From Eucommia ulmoides (lineage: Eukaryota; Streptophyta; Magnoliopsida; Garryales; Eucommiaceae), in the NCBI GenBank assembly GCA_016647705.1, contig CM028329.1:61645231-61709230 (forward strand): DNA of 64,000 nucleotides, written 5' to 3'. Positions 1 through 11,844 of this stretch are shown here, in pieces. The notes under the pieces are model-generated. The model was not told the DNA's origin. It did not search any database and saw only the letters and a list, made by a program, of their open reading frames with translations. The first letter of the stretch is position 1. Every line of letters begins with the position of its first letter. A program made the translations under genes and the position numbers.

Positions 1-916
1 CATTTATTTAAGGAATTTAGAACAAGTGATTGCATGAATTTGCTCTTTAGGATGACAAGTAAAAGGAAAAGAGAAGCATCATAACAATTCTAAGGGTCAA
101 GATGCATGGAAGCACGACTACACCTACCTAATAGAGTTCCACACTACCTAATAGAGTTCCACCCCAAATTGAATGATTTTTAAAAATAGTGTGTGTTTCA
201 ATTCAAAAGAGGAGACCCAGAAAACAAAGGAAGTAGGTGAGGCAGGGGTCCTTTAAGATGGCACCTACAAGCCCTTTAACCCCAAAAAACAAGCATTGAT
301 TACTCCAACAATCTAAAAACAAAATGAAATAGTCATTCCAGAAAACATAGAAGCCTTCCCAATTGGCTAGCAAAGCCTGTATCAACAACAACTAATTTCT
401 AATCTCCCATCAAGCATCACGCATGCAGAAGTAAATGGAAAGTGATGTGCATCTGAAAAATTGAAACATGTGAACAGGAATTTCGAACTGATGCAAGAAG
501 GATCTTTCAACGCATACCAATGATTCTATATTGAAACTAGAAACCATGAGAAAACAAACATTAAAACAGGGAAAACTAATAAAAACTAAACCACATCCAA
601 ACAAGTTATGGAATCTCAGATTCATATCATAAAAGAATCAGGATGAAATAAAACATGCAAACCGGATCACAGTAAACCGTGTATGAAAAACAGAGAGATT
701 ACCAACAGATAAAATTATGAATATGAACAAAGAAAAAAGAACAAGACTTCAACAGATAAATTGAAATTCAAAAAATAAAATATGAATCCATAACATAAAC
801 AATCGTAGTTTCTTCTACTATTCCATTGAAAACAAGCAAAAATTTCAGATTTCGAAATAGAAAAACATATATATGAAGAAACTCTAAACCCTAAACTATA
901 GATTCGAAGAACATAC
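1..916 (-). other. Probable first intron of a minus-strand gene that leaves the window on the left
   Basis: This stretch is T-rich on the minus strand, as plant introns are. It begins at a good donor site (GTATGTTC on the minus strand, just below 917) and shows no convincing coding exon. Short open frames at 203-391 and 410-625 on the minus strand look like chance frames in intron sequence. No acceptor was assigned. Inferred from composition and one donor only. Confidence 0.35.
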
Positions 917-1100
917 CTCGTCGCTGCCGCTGTCGCTCCTCTTCTAAGCTCGTCGCCGCTGCTGCCGCTCCTTTTCTAAGCTCTCCGCCGCCGCTCCTCT
1001 TCAAAGCTCGCCGGCGTCGCCCCTCTTCTCAGATCGCGCCGCTTCTCTGCACAGCGACGAAACGAAATGGATCGATCGAATGAACGATGATCAGCAGAAG
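917..1100 (-). other. GC-rich 5' leader exon (non-coding) of a minus-strand gene
   Basis: On the minus strand, a GC-rich block rises abruptly out of AT-rich DNA and ends in CGACGAG|GTATGTTC, a strong plant donor. It contains no ATG on that strand, so it looks like an untranslated leader exon whose coding exons lie left of the window. It holds three imperfect direct repeats of about 33 bp, each built on GAGCTTAGAAGAGGAGCGGC followed by AGC/GGC runs. The transcription start is not resolved but should lie near 1080-1130. The gene cannot be named. Confidence 0.45.
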
Positions 1101-1369
1101 AGCCCTAGTTCCCTAAGGGCAAAACGGTCAATTCCACTTTTTTTTTAATTTAAAAAATGCTGAGCGCAATCTGTAAAAAAAAATAAGCAAGGGGGATTTA
1201 CTGAATTTTTAACTTAATATTTCACTTAATTTTTAAGCAAACTTAATTAATTAAGTAATTTTTATTATACTTGTCAAACACACTTAATTCATTAAGCACT
1301 TAATTTAATCAGTTTTAAGTACTTAATTTTTTTATTAAACAAGCCCTAAATCAGTCAAATAGTTGATAA

Positions 1370-1861
1370 ATAAGTTCCTGTTTGATAACGCAATTAAGCA
1401 CTTAAAACTGAATACATTAAGTACTTTTCAAATTAAGTTCGTTTGATAATAAAATTAAACAATCACTTAAAAAATAGGCCTCACTTAAGAAATTGTTCAA
1501 ATTTTAAGTGACGTGTGATTCACTTAATTTTTTAGAACTTATCACTTAATACCATAGAATATTTAATTATCACAACCGGCATTTTACACCAATACTATAA
1601 AATCTGACAAAAAAATAATACACAAAAAATTATAAATGGAGAAAATACTAAATTGAGAAAAAAATAGCGAGAGAAAGTTATAGAGAGAGAATATTTTAGA
1701 AAAACAAAATTGTAAAAATTATTTTAGGAACAAAAACTTGTACAAAGATAATTTTTTTGAAGTTAAAAGTATTAAAAAATTAAAAACTTAATATATTCAG
1801 CACTTAATAAATTCAGCACTTACAATTTTCAACACTTAAAAATTAACCGTTATTGCCCTAA
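1370..1861. mobile_element. MITE-like repeat rich in CACTTAA/TTAAGTG words
   Basis: The left side begins CCTGTTTGATAACG followed by ATTAAGCACTTAAAAC. The right side ends in CCGTTATTGCCCTA after several AATTCAGCACTTA words, which is roughly the inverted counterpart. A closely related inverted arm ends just upstream at about 1348 (AAACAAGCCCTAA). Two related elements may therefore face each other across about 25 bp. The tip pattern GGGC-TGTTTGATAAC is common in plant non-autonomous DNA transposons. No coding capacity. The rest of 1101-2130 is AT-rich with nothing else recognisable. Confidence 0.3.
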
Positions 1862-2135
1862 GACTTCATCTTGTAAATATATATCATGATTTATTGATAT
1901 AATTGATCCATTTGCAGCTGTAATCCACTGCTTTTTAAAAAGAAAAAGAAAACTCAAAGATCATGTAATATATGCCAACTACCAAGTGAAGCCATCCCTC
2001 TCAACTTCATGCCTGCAGTCCTATTCATGCCTTCATGGTAGCATTGATGCAGGTTTGGTGAAAACAGTTACCGCACAGTAAATTTTATAATTACTTGCCA
2101 AAAAAGAGTGCCCATTCTACTACTAGTCTCTCATT

Positions 2136-2143
2136 TATATATT
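2136..2143 (+). promoter_or_regulatory. TATA box of the ABCG transporter gene
   Basis: TATATATT lies about 80 bp upstream of the ATG at 2221, a usual distance for a plant core promoter with a short leader. No other TATA-like word lies as close. Confidence 0.5.
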
Positions 2144-2220
2144 GCACATCTGAACTCTGAGGCTGTGCTCCTCTCCTTTACTATCCTTTGCCTTCTAACT
2201 GTCTGAGGTCAACAGTAAGA

Positions 2221-2477
2221 ATGGAGATAGAAATGGCAACAGAGGAGGAAAGTGCTTGTGGAGTGGACCTTGAAAATGGGGTGATATCCAACGATTGGAA
2301 GGAAGGTGCCGCTCACTTGGTGTGGGAAGATCTAACGGTTGTGCTTCCAAAATTTGGAAATGGACGCACAAGGAGGTTGCTAAATGGGCTCACTGGTTAT
2401 GCTCAGCCTGGTAGAATCATGGCTATTATGGGTCCTTCTGGCTCTGGGAAGTCCACCCTTCTTGATTCACTAGCAGG

Positions 2478-2525
<48 letters not shown>

Positions 2526-5500
2526 GTAGAGCATAATTTGTTCAGAGGAAACAGGAACGTTTGGGCATCCATGCATCTTAGTTCAGTTTCTTTGGTACAG
2601 TGTATTTCTGACACTACCAAATCTTCTGCAAATACCACTGTCAAGAGGTGGAATACAAAATTAAATAAGGTCATGTCCGTCCTTGCATGGCAAACAAATT
2701 TCGAGGGTACAATAATGTTACATTTACTATCAATAAATCAGAGGGCGAGTGTTGGGTACAATGGTAAGGTTGTTCCATTGTAACCTAGAGGTCCTAAGTT
2801 CAAATCTTGAAAACACTCTCTCTGACTCTCCCCCAGACACCACAATGGCAAGAGCCTTCGTGCACTTTTTTTTACTATTAGTAATTCACTTTTCATTTTT
2901 ACCCTATTATTTTGAGGCATGGAGTGGGTAGTAACAGTTAACTTGGTATGTGTAATAAGGCCACAGCTCATTCAATACAAGTGACTAACTGACTTCCCGT
3001 CTCATGAAAATACAATTTTCATGCTAGAAGTTGGTTGGGCACACACAATTTTACCATATTTTTGCTTTTGGTCTAGATTTTACCCAAGTGGTCCGACTCT
3101 TCTCCGGACCAGGCGCATAACGGGAGTTTCGTAGCACCGGCTGCCCTTTTTTTATTAGCAATAAATTGGACTTACATTACAGGTAGACTCTCTGGAAATG
3201 TTATCATGACTGGGAATGTTCTCCTCAATGGGAAGAAGAAGAGGCTTGACTATGGTGTTGCTGTAAGTAATCACATATAGACAGTAAACCATACATCGGG
3301 TGCCTTGAGATTGAATCTAGTAGAAAATAGATGCTTCATGCAAGAGTAATAGCAAGAAGCAATATTTCACAGAACCATACTATCAACCCATTCCTAAGAC
3401 CCAAAACCATTATTTCACTTTGGTCCCTATAGTTTCAATAGAACGCAAGGGGATTTCCATGCTCTCCCTGTGCCCTTTACAAATTTTCTATAAGAAAAAC
3501 CTGTACATATGTATATAATGTTATATCTAAAAAAAAAAATATTATGTTATATCTAAATTTTTGACTTCTAAGTATTTGGGTAGGAAGGAAGGAGAATGGG
3601 AGAAGGGAAAGGAGGAGGCTGAAAATGTCCATAAAGCCCCTTAAAACCAAACACATGCACGGACTGACTATTTTTTGATCAAAATTGTAATGGGGATAAT
3701 GACTTAGACTATAGTAGGATGACTACAAAACTTTAAGGCGTTGTATGTTCAAAATGAGACCATAGGGACCAAAGAGAGATTTTGGTCAAGCTTCAAGTGT
3801 CAAAATATGAAAAAGAAAGTAATCAATGAAGCCAAACTAGTTAGGGAAATTGATGAGATTTATAACACAGAAATTACCGATTCTTCTGCCAAATTTTTTA
3901 CCATTTTGCTAATATCAGGCTTATGTCACACAAGAGGATGTATTGCTAGGAACTCTTACAGTGAGAGAAACTATCACCTACTCAGCCAATCTGAGGCTTC
4001 CAACTACCATGAACAAAGAAGAGGTAAAGCTAATCATAGAGGGAACGATTATGGAAATGGGTCTCCAAGATTGTGCTGATCGGGTGATTGGAAACTGGCA
4101 TTTAAGAGGTGTGAGTGGTGGGGAAAAGAAGAGATTAAGCATTGCGCTTGAAATCCTTACTAGACCTCGTCTCTTGTTTCTTGATGAGCCTACCAGTGGC
4201 CTCGACAGTGCCTCGGCTTTCTTTGTGATTCAAGTTCTAAGGAACGTGGCTTGTGGTGGAAGAACAGTCATCTCCTCTATTCACCAGCCCAGCAGTGAAG
4301 TATTTGCACTGTTTGATGATCTTTTCCTACTATCTGGTGGTGAAACAGTTTTTTTTGGGGAAGCAAAGATGGCTGTCGAGGTATGCCATAATATTTTATA
4401 CTCCTATTAATGTACTCTAGTTGTTAACAGATGAAATGCTTATAACACAACTAGCTAGCATTTTCAAATTTTGGTTTTGATGCTAATTTTACTTTAATCT
4501 ATATATTTTACAGTTCTTCGCTGATGTGGGATTTCCATGTCCAAGCAGAAGAAATCCCTCTGAGCACTTTCTTCGTTGTATTAATTCAGACTTCGATGAC
4601 GTCAATGCAGCTTTAATGGGATCTCATAAATTACAGGTACTCATTTAGTTGTCGATTTCAAATAGTTTCTGTTTTAAATATAGAACAGTTTCTCAAAAAA
4701 AATTATTCCATTTCAGGTTATTGGGAAGTCTTTCGCTCCTATAATGAATATGGATACCACAGAAATCAAAGCAAAGCTTGTGGAAAAGTATGGATGCTCA
4801 AAGTATGCAACAAGAGCTAAAGGCTGGATTCGAGAAATCTCAACCATTGTAAGCCTTTATATACAACAAATAAAGTGTTCTCCTTTTCAACTTCTTTTTC
4901 ATCTTTTCATTTTTCAGTTTTTCGCCTAGTTCCAATATCCTAGTGATTTTGAGCTGCAATACAATTCACCAGCAGTTTTTTCTCTTTGTGGGTAAAATAT
5001 ATTATCAAGTGTATAACTCAATTTACACTAAAATATTTGGAACTATTGACATTGAAAATTTGACCTTCAAGAAAAAGAGAAAGAAAAACTTCGTTTTTCC
5101 CCAATTTTACATGCTTGGCACCCGATCAAATTTACCTGAAATTGTTAATGTGCATCAAATCATGCTGTTTTCTTGCTTAGTTGAACTTCGAATAAAGAAA
5201 CAGATGGGAAAATGAATTCAAATAAAAATTGCACAAGGATAAGTTTTTGGTGAGGTAGAATTTAAGAATCAATGACACTTAAATATCAATGATTGAAAAT
5301 CTTTAAATTAGTAATATGTTGCAGGAAGGACTTACCATGGAATTCAGGAGTGGAAGCCAGGCAAGATGGTGCAATCAACTCTTAACATTGACGAAGAGAT
5401 CCTTTGTGAACATGTCCAGAGACCTTGGATACTACTGGTTAAGAATAACAGTCTATATAGCTGTATCGATATGTGTAGGTACCATCTTTTTCGATGTGGG

Positions 5501-6767
5501 AACAAACTATAATGCCATCTTTGCACGTGGAGCTTGTACAGGATTTATTTCTGGTTTTATGACATTCATGTCCATCGGCGGCTTCCCATCTTTCATAGAA
5601 GAAATGAAGGTAAATAGCCTCTATTTGGAGGATACTACTTATCCTAATGTAAACCTTCAATGTGTTCAGCTCCAATGTTATGTTCCTTGTCTGAAACAGA
5701 TTTTCCAGAGAGAAAGGCTCAATGGGTATTATGGCGTGGGAGTGTTTACTGTCTCAAACTTCATCTCCTCTTTCCCTTTCTTGGTCGTGATGTCGTTGGG
5801 CACTTCAACAATCACTTATCACATGGTGAAATTCCGACCTGGTCTATCGCACTTCATGTACTTCTGGCTTGATCTTTTGAGCTCTATTGCTGCTGTTGAG
5901 AGCTGCATGATGGTTGTGGCTTCGCTTGTTCCTAATTTCTTGATGGGAATCATAGTTGGGGCTGCAACTATTGTAAGAAACTTCATACTTCGATGACCTT
6001 TTTTTCCCTTCCAATTCCTATTCCTTCTGAATCGGCAATAAAATACTGGTGCATGCAGGGAATCATGATGATGACAGCAGGGTTCTTTCGCTTCCTGCCT
6101 GATCTTCCCAAGTTTTTCTGGAGGTACCCGCTTTCGTATATCAATTACATGACATGGGGCTTGCAGGTAATTTTACCTGAATAAAGGCATTTTGCATGTG
6201 TTACATACGTGATTTCGAAATGTTTTTAAAAGTCCAAAGACCAATAACATCAGACTTCAAATGAATGTTATGCTGGCGACCTTAAAACTATTATGGATAC
6301 AGAATTGAGATTCTAATAACTATAAAAGGAATTCTAAACGGACAGAATAATCTGAATTTTTGGAACTCCACTCAACTCAATGCAATCTTCTTTCTTCTTT
6401 TAAATGTCAGGGTGCATACAAGAATGACATGATCGGGCTCGAATTTGATCCCATGGAGCCAGGTGGCATTAAAGTAAAAGGAGAGATTATCCTAGAGACC
6501 ATGCTTGGATTTTCGTTGCATCACTCTAAATGGTGGGATTTGGCTGCAGTTATGGTCATTCTTACATTCTATAGAGTTCTTTTCTTCACGATTCTCAAGT
6601 TCAAGGAGAGATCTTCACCAGTTTTACGAAGAATTTATGAGAAGAGAAATCTGCAACGTCTCATGAAGAGACCTTCTTTCAGGAAGATACCACCTTTTCC
6701 TTCAAAGAGGCACCAACCTAATCATTCATTATCTTCTCAAGAAGGTCTTACTTCTCCACTTCATTAG
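2221..6767 (+). CDS. ABCG half-size transporter of the ABCG12/13/15 clade (cuticular lipid exporter type)
   Basis: Exons: 2221-2476, 3183-3262, 3919-4380, 4514-4636, 4717-4848, 5325-5609, 5700-5972, 6059-6166, 6411-6767. All joins are GT-AG and in phase, giving 691 aa, the usual length of the clade. The nucleotide-binding domain is N-terminal: Walker [10 protein letters not shown] at 71-79, signature VSGGEKKR at 177-184, Walker B RLLFLDE at 196-202, switch histidine in SSIHQPS near 234. An ABC2-type membrane domain follows from about residue 360 ([22 protein letters not shown]). The C terminus ...[11 protein letters not shown] is a hallmark of Arabidopsis ABCG12/ABCG15. Known members (ABCG12 is CER5) export wax or cutin precursors at the plasma membrane of epidermal cells. 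That role is inferred from family. A second ATG lies at 2233; 2221 is the upstream-most in-frame ATG. No defect is seen, so the gene looks functional. Confidence 0.93.
2478..2522 (+). repeat. (CT)n(CA)n compound microsatellite at the donor of ABCG intron 1
   Basis: Intron 1 begins GTCTCTCTCT and runs straight into about 20 bases of CT and about 24 bases of CA. The donor is therefore GTCTCT rather than the preferred GTAAGT, and the repeat forms positions +3 onward of the intron. Confidence 0.9.
2748..2873 (+). mobile_element. Au-type SINE (degenerate) in ABCG intron 1
   Basis: The sequence contains an internal promoter-like stretch (ACAATGGTAAGGTTGTTCC, then CTAGAGGTCCTAAGTTCAAA as a B-box). 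AAACACTCTCTCTGACTC follows, then GCAAGAGCCTTCGTGCAC and a T-run. This order (TGGTAAGGTTG, AGAGGTC-GGTTCAAATC, AAACAGCCTCT, GGGAGC-TTGTGCACC, T-run) matches the widespread plant Au SINE. The element is in sense orientation and degenerate. Confidence 0.6.
3091..3155 (+). mobile_element. 3' fragment of a second Au-type SINE in ABCG intron 1
   Basis: CTCTTCTCCGGACCAGGCGC, ATAACGGGAGTTTCGTAGCA and CCGGCTGCCCTTTTTTT in succession correspond to the 3' end of Au SINEs (CCCGGACC-GCGCATAGCGGGAGC-T-GTGCACCGGGCTGCCC then T-run). Only the 3' part is clear. It ends about 30 bp before the exon 2 acceptor. Confidence 0.55.
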
Positions 6768-6919
6768 AGGTAGCAAAGCAAATGAATACATACTTGGCCG
6801 AAATTTTCAGTTGCCGCTGATAATTTTATATGGACTACACATTACAAGCTATCAGGAAAAAAAATGAAAGCCAGTTCTAATATCAGGTTAATCACCGTGT
6901 CGATTTCGCTCTTTTTTTT

Positions 6920-7435
6920 TCAACAGTAAAGGAAATGGATTGCTACACTTGGTTCTCTATGTATAATATTTGAACTCCAAACTTTTGCTTCTATTTGGTT
7001 GGGATCCTTCATATACTCTATTTCAGGCTCAGGAGCATGGCATATGATCTTTTTCTTCTCCAGAAAGTGACCCCAGCCAGACTCAAAAATGGAATTTAAA
7101 GTAAAACTAGATTGTATATTAGAAGTTCCTAATCGGAAAATTATAGAGGGGATAACCTGAAATTAATCGCGGACTCTCTCTAAGAAAACGCTAAACGATG
7201 CCGCCATAAACTTTTAGTTAGAATGCAGCAAACTCTAGTGCATCTCATTATTGACTAAATAAGGAAAAATAATACGAACGAGCAAAATAGGAAAAATGAA
7301 GCACAGATAAGCAGAAGATTATGATTACACCTTCTAATGATTGCAGGATCTTCGAGCAAATTTGGCGGAGGAGGTAGTTTCGGCTCCTCCTTAACGAGTT
7401 CTTCGCCGTCGTTATCGTCGGTTTCGGAATCTTTT
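6920..7435 (-). CDS. Unrecognised small minus-strand gene, two 3' exons resolved
   Basis: Two exons are supported on the minus strand. The first, about 7435-7331, reads KLAKDSETDDNDGEELVKEE then PKLPPPPNLLEDPAIIR and ends at AG|GTGTAA. The second, about 7106-6920, reads SIFESGWGHFLEKKKIICHA and APEPEIEYMKDPNQIEAKVW, ending HFLYC-stop. The two can be joined in phase using acceptor CTAG at 7107-7110. Composition is protein-like: acidic, then proline-rich, then a mixed C-terminal part. Upstream exons are unresolved. An ATG with an open frame (MTPDTMLYPPFSKK) near 7747 and TATAAAAAG near 7815 may be the 5' end. I do not recognise the family. The stop lies 152 bp from the ABCG stop, so the genes converge tail to tail. 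Confidence 0.4.
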
Positions 7436-7856
7436 GCTAATTTCCGTATGCATCTAACATTTCATAGTCTGATTAGTATCCGAATGCAAAGAATCCATCC
7501 ATGGTTTCGGTTTCAGTATCGGATGTCCAGGTGGCGGTAGTGACAGTGACGAGTGTGGTGGTGCCTCGAATTGGATCATCGACGGCTATTGGCCGTGGAA
7601 TCATCGTCATCTTCTTCGTCGTCTCTACAGGTGGAAGAAAGGTAAGGTTCGAATTTGTTAATCATTTGTGATTAGCGAAGCAATGAGATCACCATGAAAA
7701 AGGCTGATTTCTTGGAAAAAGGCGGGTAAAGCATGGTATCCGGCGTCATGGTCGGCGGCGGAGATTCCTCAATGTCAGGTGCTAGAAACAAAGATCACCC
7801 ACAACATAACACTTTTTATACACAATTTTTCATGGTACAATCCCGAGATAATTATT

Positions 7857-8432
7857 TAAGTAGCGTTTGATAATCGTTTCTATTTCTAATTTAGCAATGA
7901 GATGAGAATAGGATGAAAATTTTGTTTCCTTCTTGGGAGTAGAATCGCGTTTGGTAACGATAATTTTTTTTTTTTTTTTTTGGGAAGAGAATCGCATTTG
8001 GTAACGATTTTATCCTAAAATCAAACTTATTTATTTTTTGAGAATTTTTTTTTTTTGGCCGACGGCGACCGGAGGGTGGGTGACGGTGGCCGCGACGGCG
8101 GGTCTGTGACGGCGACGGTGACTGGCGGGTGGGTGACGGCGGCAAACGGTTGGAGGTGGCTGGCGACGGTCGCCGGAGATGACCGTCGGATGGTGGCGGG
8201 GGGCGGCGGCGGCGGATGAATAGTAACAGATATTGGGAATGGAATGGAAATAATGAGAAACAACTTTTTTTTGTTTCTCATTTCTTAAGAAAAAAATGGA
8301 CACAATTCCCAAATTAGAATGGAATAGGAACGAGAACAAAAATTACCAAACGCTATTTTTAAACAGAATTCTCAAAAATCTGGGAATAGAATAAGAATTT
8401 TTGGAATTAAAACAGTTACCAAACGGGGCCTA
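7857..8432. mobile_element. Non-autonomous TIR element carrying a GC-rich insert
   Basis: The left end contains TAGCGTTTGATAATCG, then a second word CGTTTGGTAACGATA. The right end contains, in reverse complement, CCCCGTTTGGTAACTG and TAGCGTTTGGTAATTTT. These GTTTGGTAAC words face each other as imperfect terminal inverted repeats. Between them, 8055-8220 is a strikingly GC-rich GGCGACGGTGG-type block with no matching composition nearby. It resembles a fragment of host coding or leader DNA carried by the element. No open frame with a recognisable product was found on either strand. Confidence 0.4.
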
Positions 8433-8454
8433 ACCCCCCATAGATTTCAGATAT

Positions 8455-9125
8455 CGCATTTTAAAGTAGGGCCAACTCTCTTAATTTACCTTTAATTTAA
8501 AAAAAAAAAAAAACTAAAAACATAAATAATTTATATTTTAATCCTATCTATTAAAAAAAAAAGTAAAAGTTCAATACACGCGTTAATTTATGTTTTGGCC
8601 CCATCTATTAAAAAAATGTAAAAGTTCAATACACACATCTGCACTTGCGTAGTTATATGTAACTATTTTGTATGTAAATTTTTATTAAATATAACAAATA
8701 TTACTGTATTTTATAACATATAACTAATTTGTGTGTAAAAATTTGTTATATATAACAAAAATTACACAAAATACATGTAATTAATTATATATAACTAAAT
8801 TTACACAAATATATAGAACTAATTTTTTTGTGTAATATTTGTTAAATGTCACAAATATACATGTAATGTGTAATTAATATTATATAAGTATATGTAATTA
8901 AAATTACATAGATTTACGTAATATATGTTAATTATTAAATTGTAACTAATAATAGTTATATGTAACTAATATTCACGAATTTACTCACCAAAGTTCTCTC
9001 TACAATCCCTGCAATGCCTGCACACGCGAGACTAAAATTCAAGTACAACCCAACTTAAGAGACTAAATCAAAATTTATGTCTTAAATGAGATTTTTTTTT
9101 TTTTTAAATTAGGTCTATTATTTAA
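8455..9125. repeat. AT-rich interspersed repeat with TTATATGTAACT/TTACATGTAACT words, copy 1
   Basis: The stretch is built from repeated TATGTAACTA, TGTGTAAAAATTTGTTA and TATAACAAA words. It ends with ACTCACCAAAGTTCTCTCTA, a CAATCCCTGCAATG region and GACTAAATCAAAATTTATGTC. The same order recurs at 19225-19985, and shorter versions occur at 10370-10830, 26930-27165 and 58180-58440. The type is unknown. No terminal repeats or coding region could be defined. Confidence 0.35.
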
Positions 9126-11149
9126 GATTAATGACCAATTATCCCTTTAAAGTATTGAGCCTTTTTAGAAAATCCAGATTTTATGGAGCCCCCAATATTA
9201 GGTTTCTCTCTCTCTCTCTCCCTCTTTTTTCTTTTCGTAATTCGCAATTTTATAATTCAATATTCATCCAATTCACTTGGTACAGGAATTTTTTGAGAAA
9301 TTTAATAATTCTATCAAAATTCATTGTACGCCATAAAAATTACTGTAACTTTTTGCATGAAAAAATTAAATTTTGGACTTTTGAAAATAAAATCATTGTA
9401 ATGCGTGGATTATATTGACTAAAATTTTAAATTCGTAAACTGTTGACTAAAAAATCTTAAGAATTATACTATACGTTTTGATTAACTTTTTTTTAGGCTT
9501 AATCGCCTTTTATCCCCTCTATATTCTAATTTTATTTTTTTTTAACTTTTCTACTTTAAAAATTTACACGTCATTCTCTTTTATTATGGATTAAAGGGAG
9601 AAACTCATATTTTGTTGAGAAAAAAAATTATAAAATAATTTTATTTTATTTTTGAATTTAAATTCAATGTTCAATTGTAATTAAAGGAAAAACTAATATT
9701 TTTTTTCTTTAGCTCTTTTGTCTCTCCTTCTATTTTTTTTTTTTAATTAAAAACAACATAAAATGAAAATTAAAATAGAGACAATTTTGTTCATTTCATG
9801 TAAATTTGTTTTTTTTTTATTGTTCCATTAAGTTAAACAAGAAAGTACAATTTTAATATATTATAAACAAAAGGCATAATTACCGGCCAATCCCAAGTGT
9901 GGCCTGAAACTACCAATAAAGCACATTTCTCTTTTCTTGTACCGGTAACTCTTATGCCGACAATTTCTTGCATCATGCAGTCCCTTTTTCAAAAACGGGC
10001 AGCGACGAGATTACCGAAATGCCCCGCCCGTGATTTCGCGTGAGTATCGCCTTGTCGCTGCCACTGTCAAGATTCGACGCACTTCCACCGTAGCCGTCTA
10101 GATCTGATGTCTTTCCCATCGTCACCAACACTTTCTCCATTGTCACCGTCCAGATCCAGCTTCTCCACCACCTTCGCAACTCAGATCTGAACATTTCAAT
10201 GGATGCCGTCACCTTATTTATGCTCTGTTTCAATCTGGTGAGATTTTTTTTTATTTTAGAGAGAAAAAAAATGATGAAGTGGGAATTAAAGCCTTCGGAG
10301 TTCTTTTTTTACTATTTACACATTACACCCAACAATATTATATTTATCCCCTTAAACTATTTGGAGTTCATTTTTTACTATTTATATATTGCACCCTACA
10401 ATGTTATATGTAATATCCCCTTGAAATATAGTGAGAAAAATGTGAGTACATGATAATATGAATCTGTGTTAATGAGAGAAATTGAAAATCAGATTAATAT
10501 TACAAGTAACATCCTCTTAAATATAAATGTTACATGTATGTTAATGAGAGAAATTGAAAATCGCATTAATATTACATGTAATATCCTCTGAAATATAGAT
10601 ATTACATGTACCATTTACATAAAAATATGTTTTGCAAGTAATATCAACTTGGAAAATATGTTTTGATATAGATGTTACATGTAACATCAATTGAAAATAT
10701 GTTTTAAAAAAATAATTGATTATAGATGTTACATGTAATATCTATTGAAAATATTTTTTAAAAATTTGTCAATATTAGACAGTGTTACATTATTACATTT
10801 GATGTTACATATAACATCCACGCATAATACAATTCACAAGTCCAAAAAATATGATTAGCATATCGTAAAAAATAGGACATTTTACTGATTAATACAATGT
10901 AAAAATATTAAATTTACGATATCAGAAACTATAAAAAAATTCATGTGTTTTGATTTTAGCATTGAAAGTTACACAGGAGGAGTATTTTCGTCACAGAAAT
11001 AGCAAAAGGACTGTTCGGTGTATGGAAAGAAGAGTGGGTTGAATTTGTATTTTCTGACGCTTTTTAGGGCCTCTTGGTCACCACCCCTAAATAAAATGGG
11101 GTAAAATGTAAGTTTTTAAAGTAAAGGAGAAAAATTGAAACAAACTATA
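9126..11149. other. AT-rich intergenic DNA without a recognisable gene
   Basis: Frames here are short and driven by A/T runs. A GC-richer island at 9985-10200 (GCAGCGACGAGATTACCG, CATCGTCACCAACACTTTC) may be a displaced gene or leader fragment, but it has no good splice sites. From 10370 to 10830, TTACATGTAACATC words recur about every 60-70 bp. Confidence 0.4.
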
Positions 11150-11285
11150 ATATCATGTCTGGTTGGAGGTAATGGATTCAAATTCTAACGGAATAAAATC
11201 AAAATTTAAATAAACGTCAATTCAAAATTTAATTTCATTCTATCAGAATGCGATTCCATTATCTTCAATCGTAAATATAATAAAT
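11150..11285. mobile_element. Short palindromic MITE-like element
   Basis: The left arm GGTTGGAGGTAATGGATTC and the right arm, read in reverse (GATTGAAGATAATGGAATC), form an imperfect inverted repeat. AAATCAAAATTTAAAT lies at the centre. The length of about 130 bp and lack of coding content fit a foldback MITE. Confidence 0.4.
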
Positions 11286-11844
11286 ATAACAAAGCAAAAG
11301 GCAATTTACCTTTTTTTAAAAGAAAAAAAAGATATATATATATATATATATATATACACTTTTTAAGGAAATGAAAATGAAAAATAAAAGAATGGTGGAA
11401 TGGACAACTATGTTGATTAATTTAAATATTATAATTCTATGGATTAATGGATAAGTGGGAGCACAATTTGAAATAAAATATTACTATTTCATTTATAGTG
11501 AAAATTAGACCACATTTTATTTACTTTTCCGTTGGTCAAAACAAATGGATGAATGGGAAATGTTTGACTTGCATGGGTCTTTTTTCATTATTATTACTTT
11601 TTGTTTTATTTTATTTTAAGGACAAGGTTAACTTACAACGGCTGTACAACTCACAAGTTTGCTTTTGATGTATATAAAACTTCCGCCCCTAACTGATTTA
11701 GGTATAAAATCCTAAACGGGTCGGATTCGACATATGGACTCCGAATTGGAGTCAGGTAAACCCGCCTATTAAGTGGGATGAGACATTATAAGCCCATGTT
11801 CAAATACTGATTTGGTGATCTTGATGAGCACATAAGCAGCCATT

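Noticed and set aside
7337-7540. Plus-strand open frame MIAGSSSKFGGGGSFGSS and neighbouring MVSVSVSDVQ frame
   Set aside because: They are antisense to a better supported minus-strand exon, and the Gly/Ser/Val composition is what the complementary strand would give.
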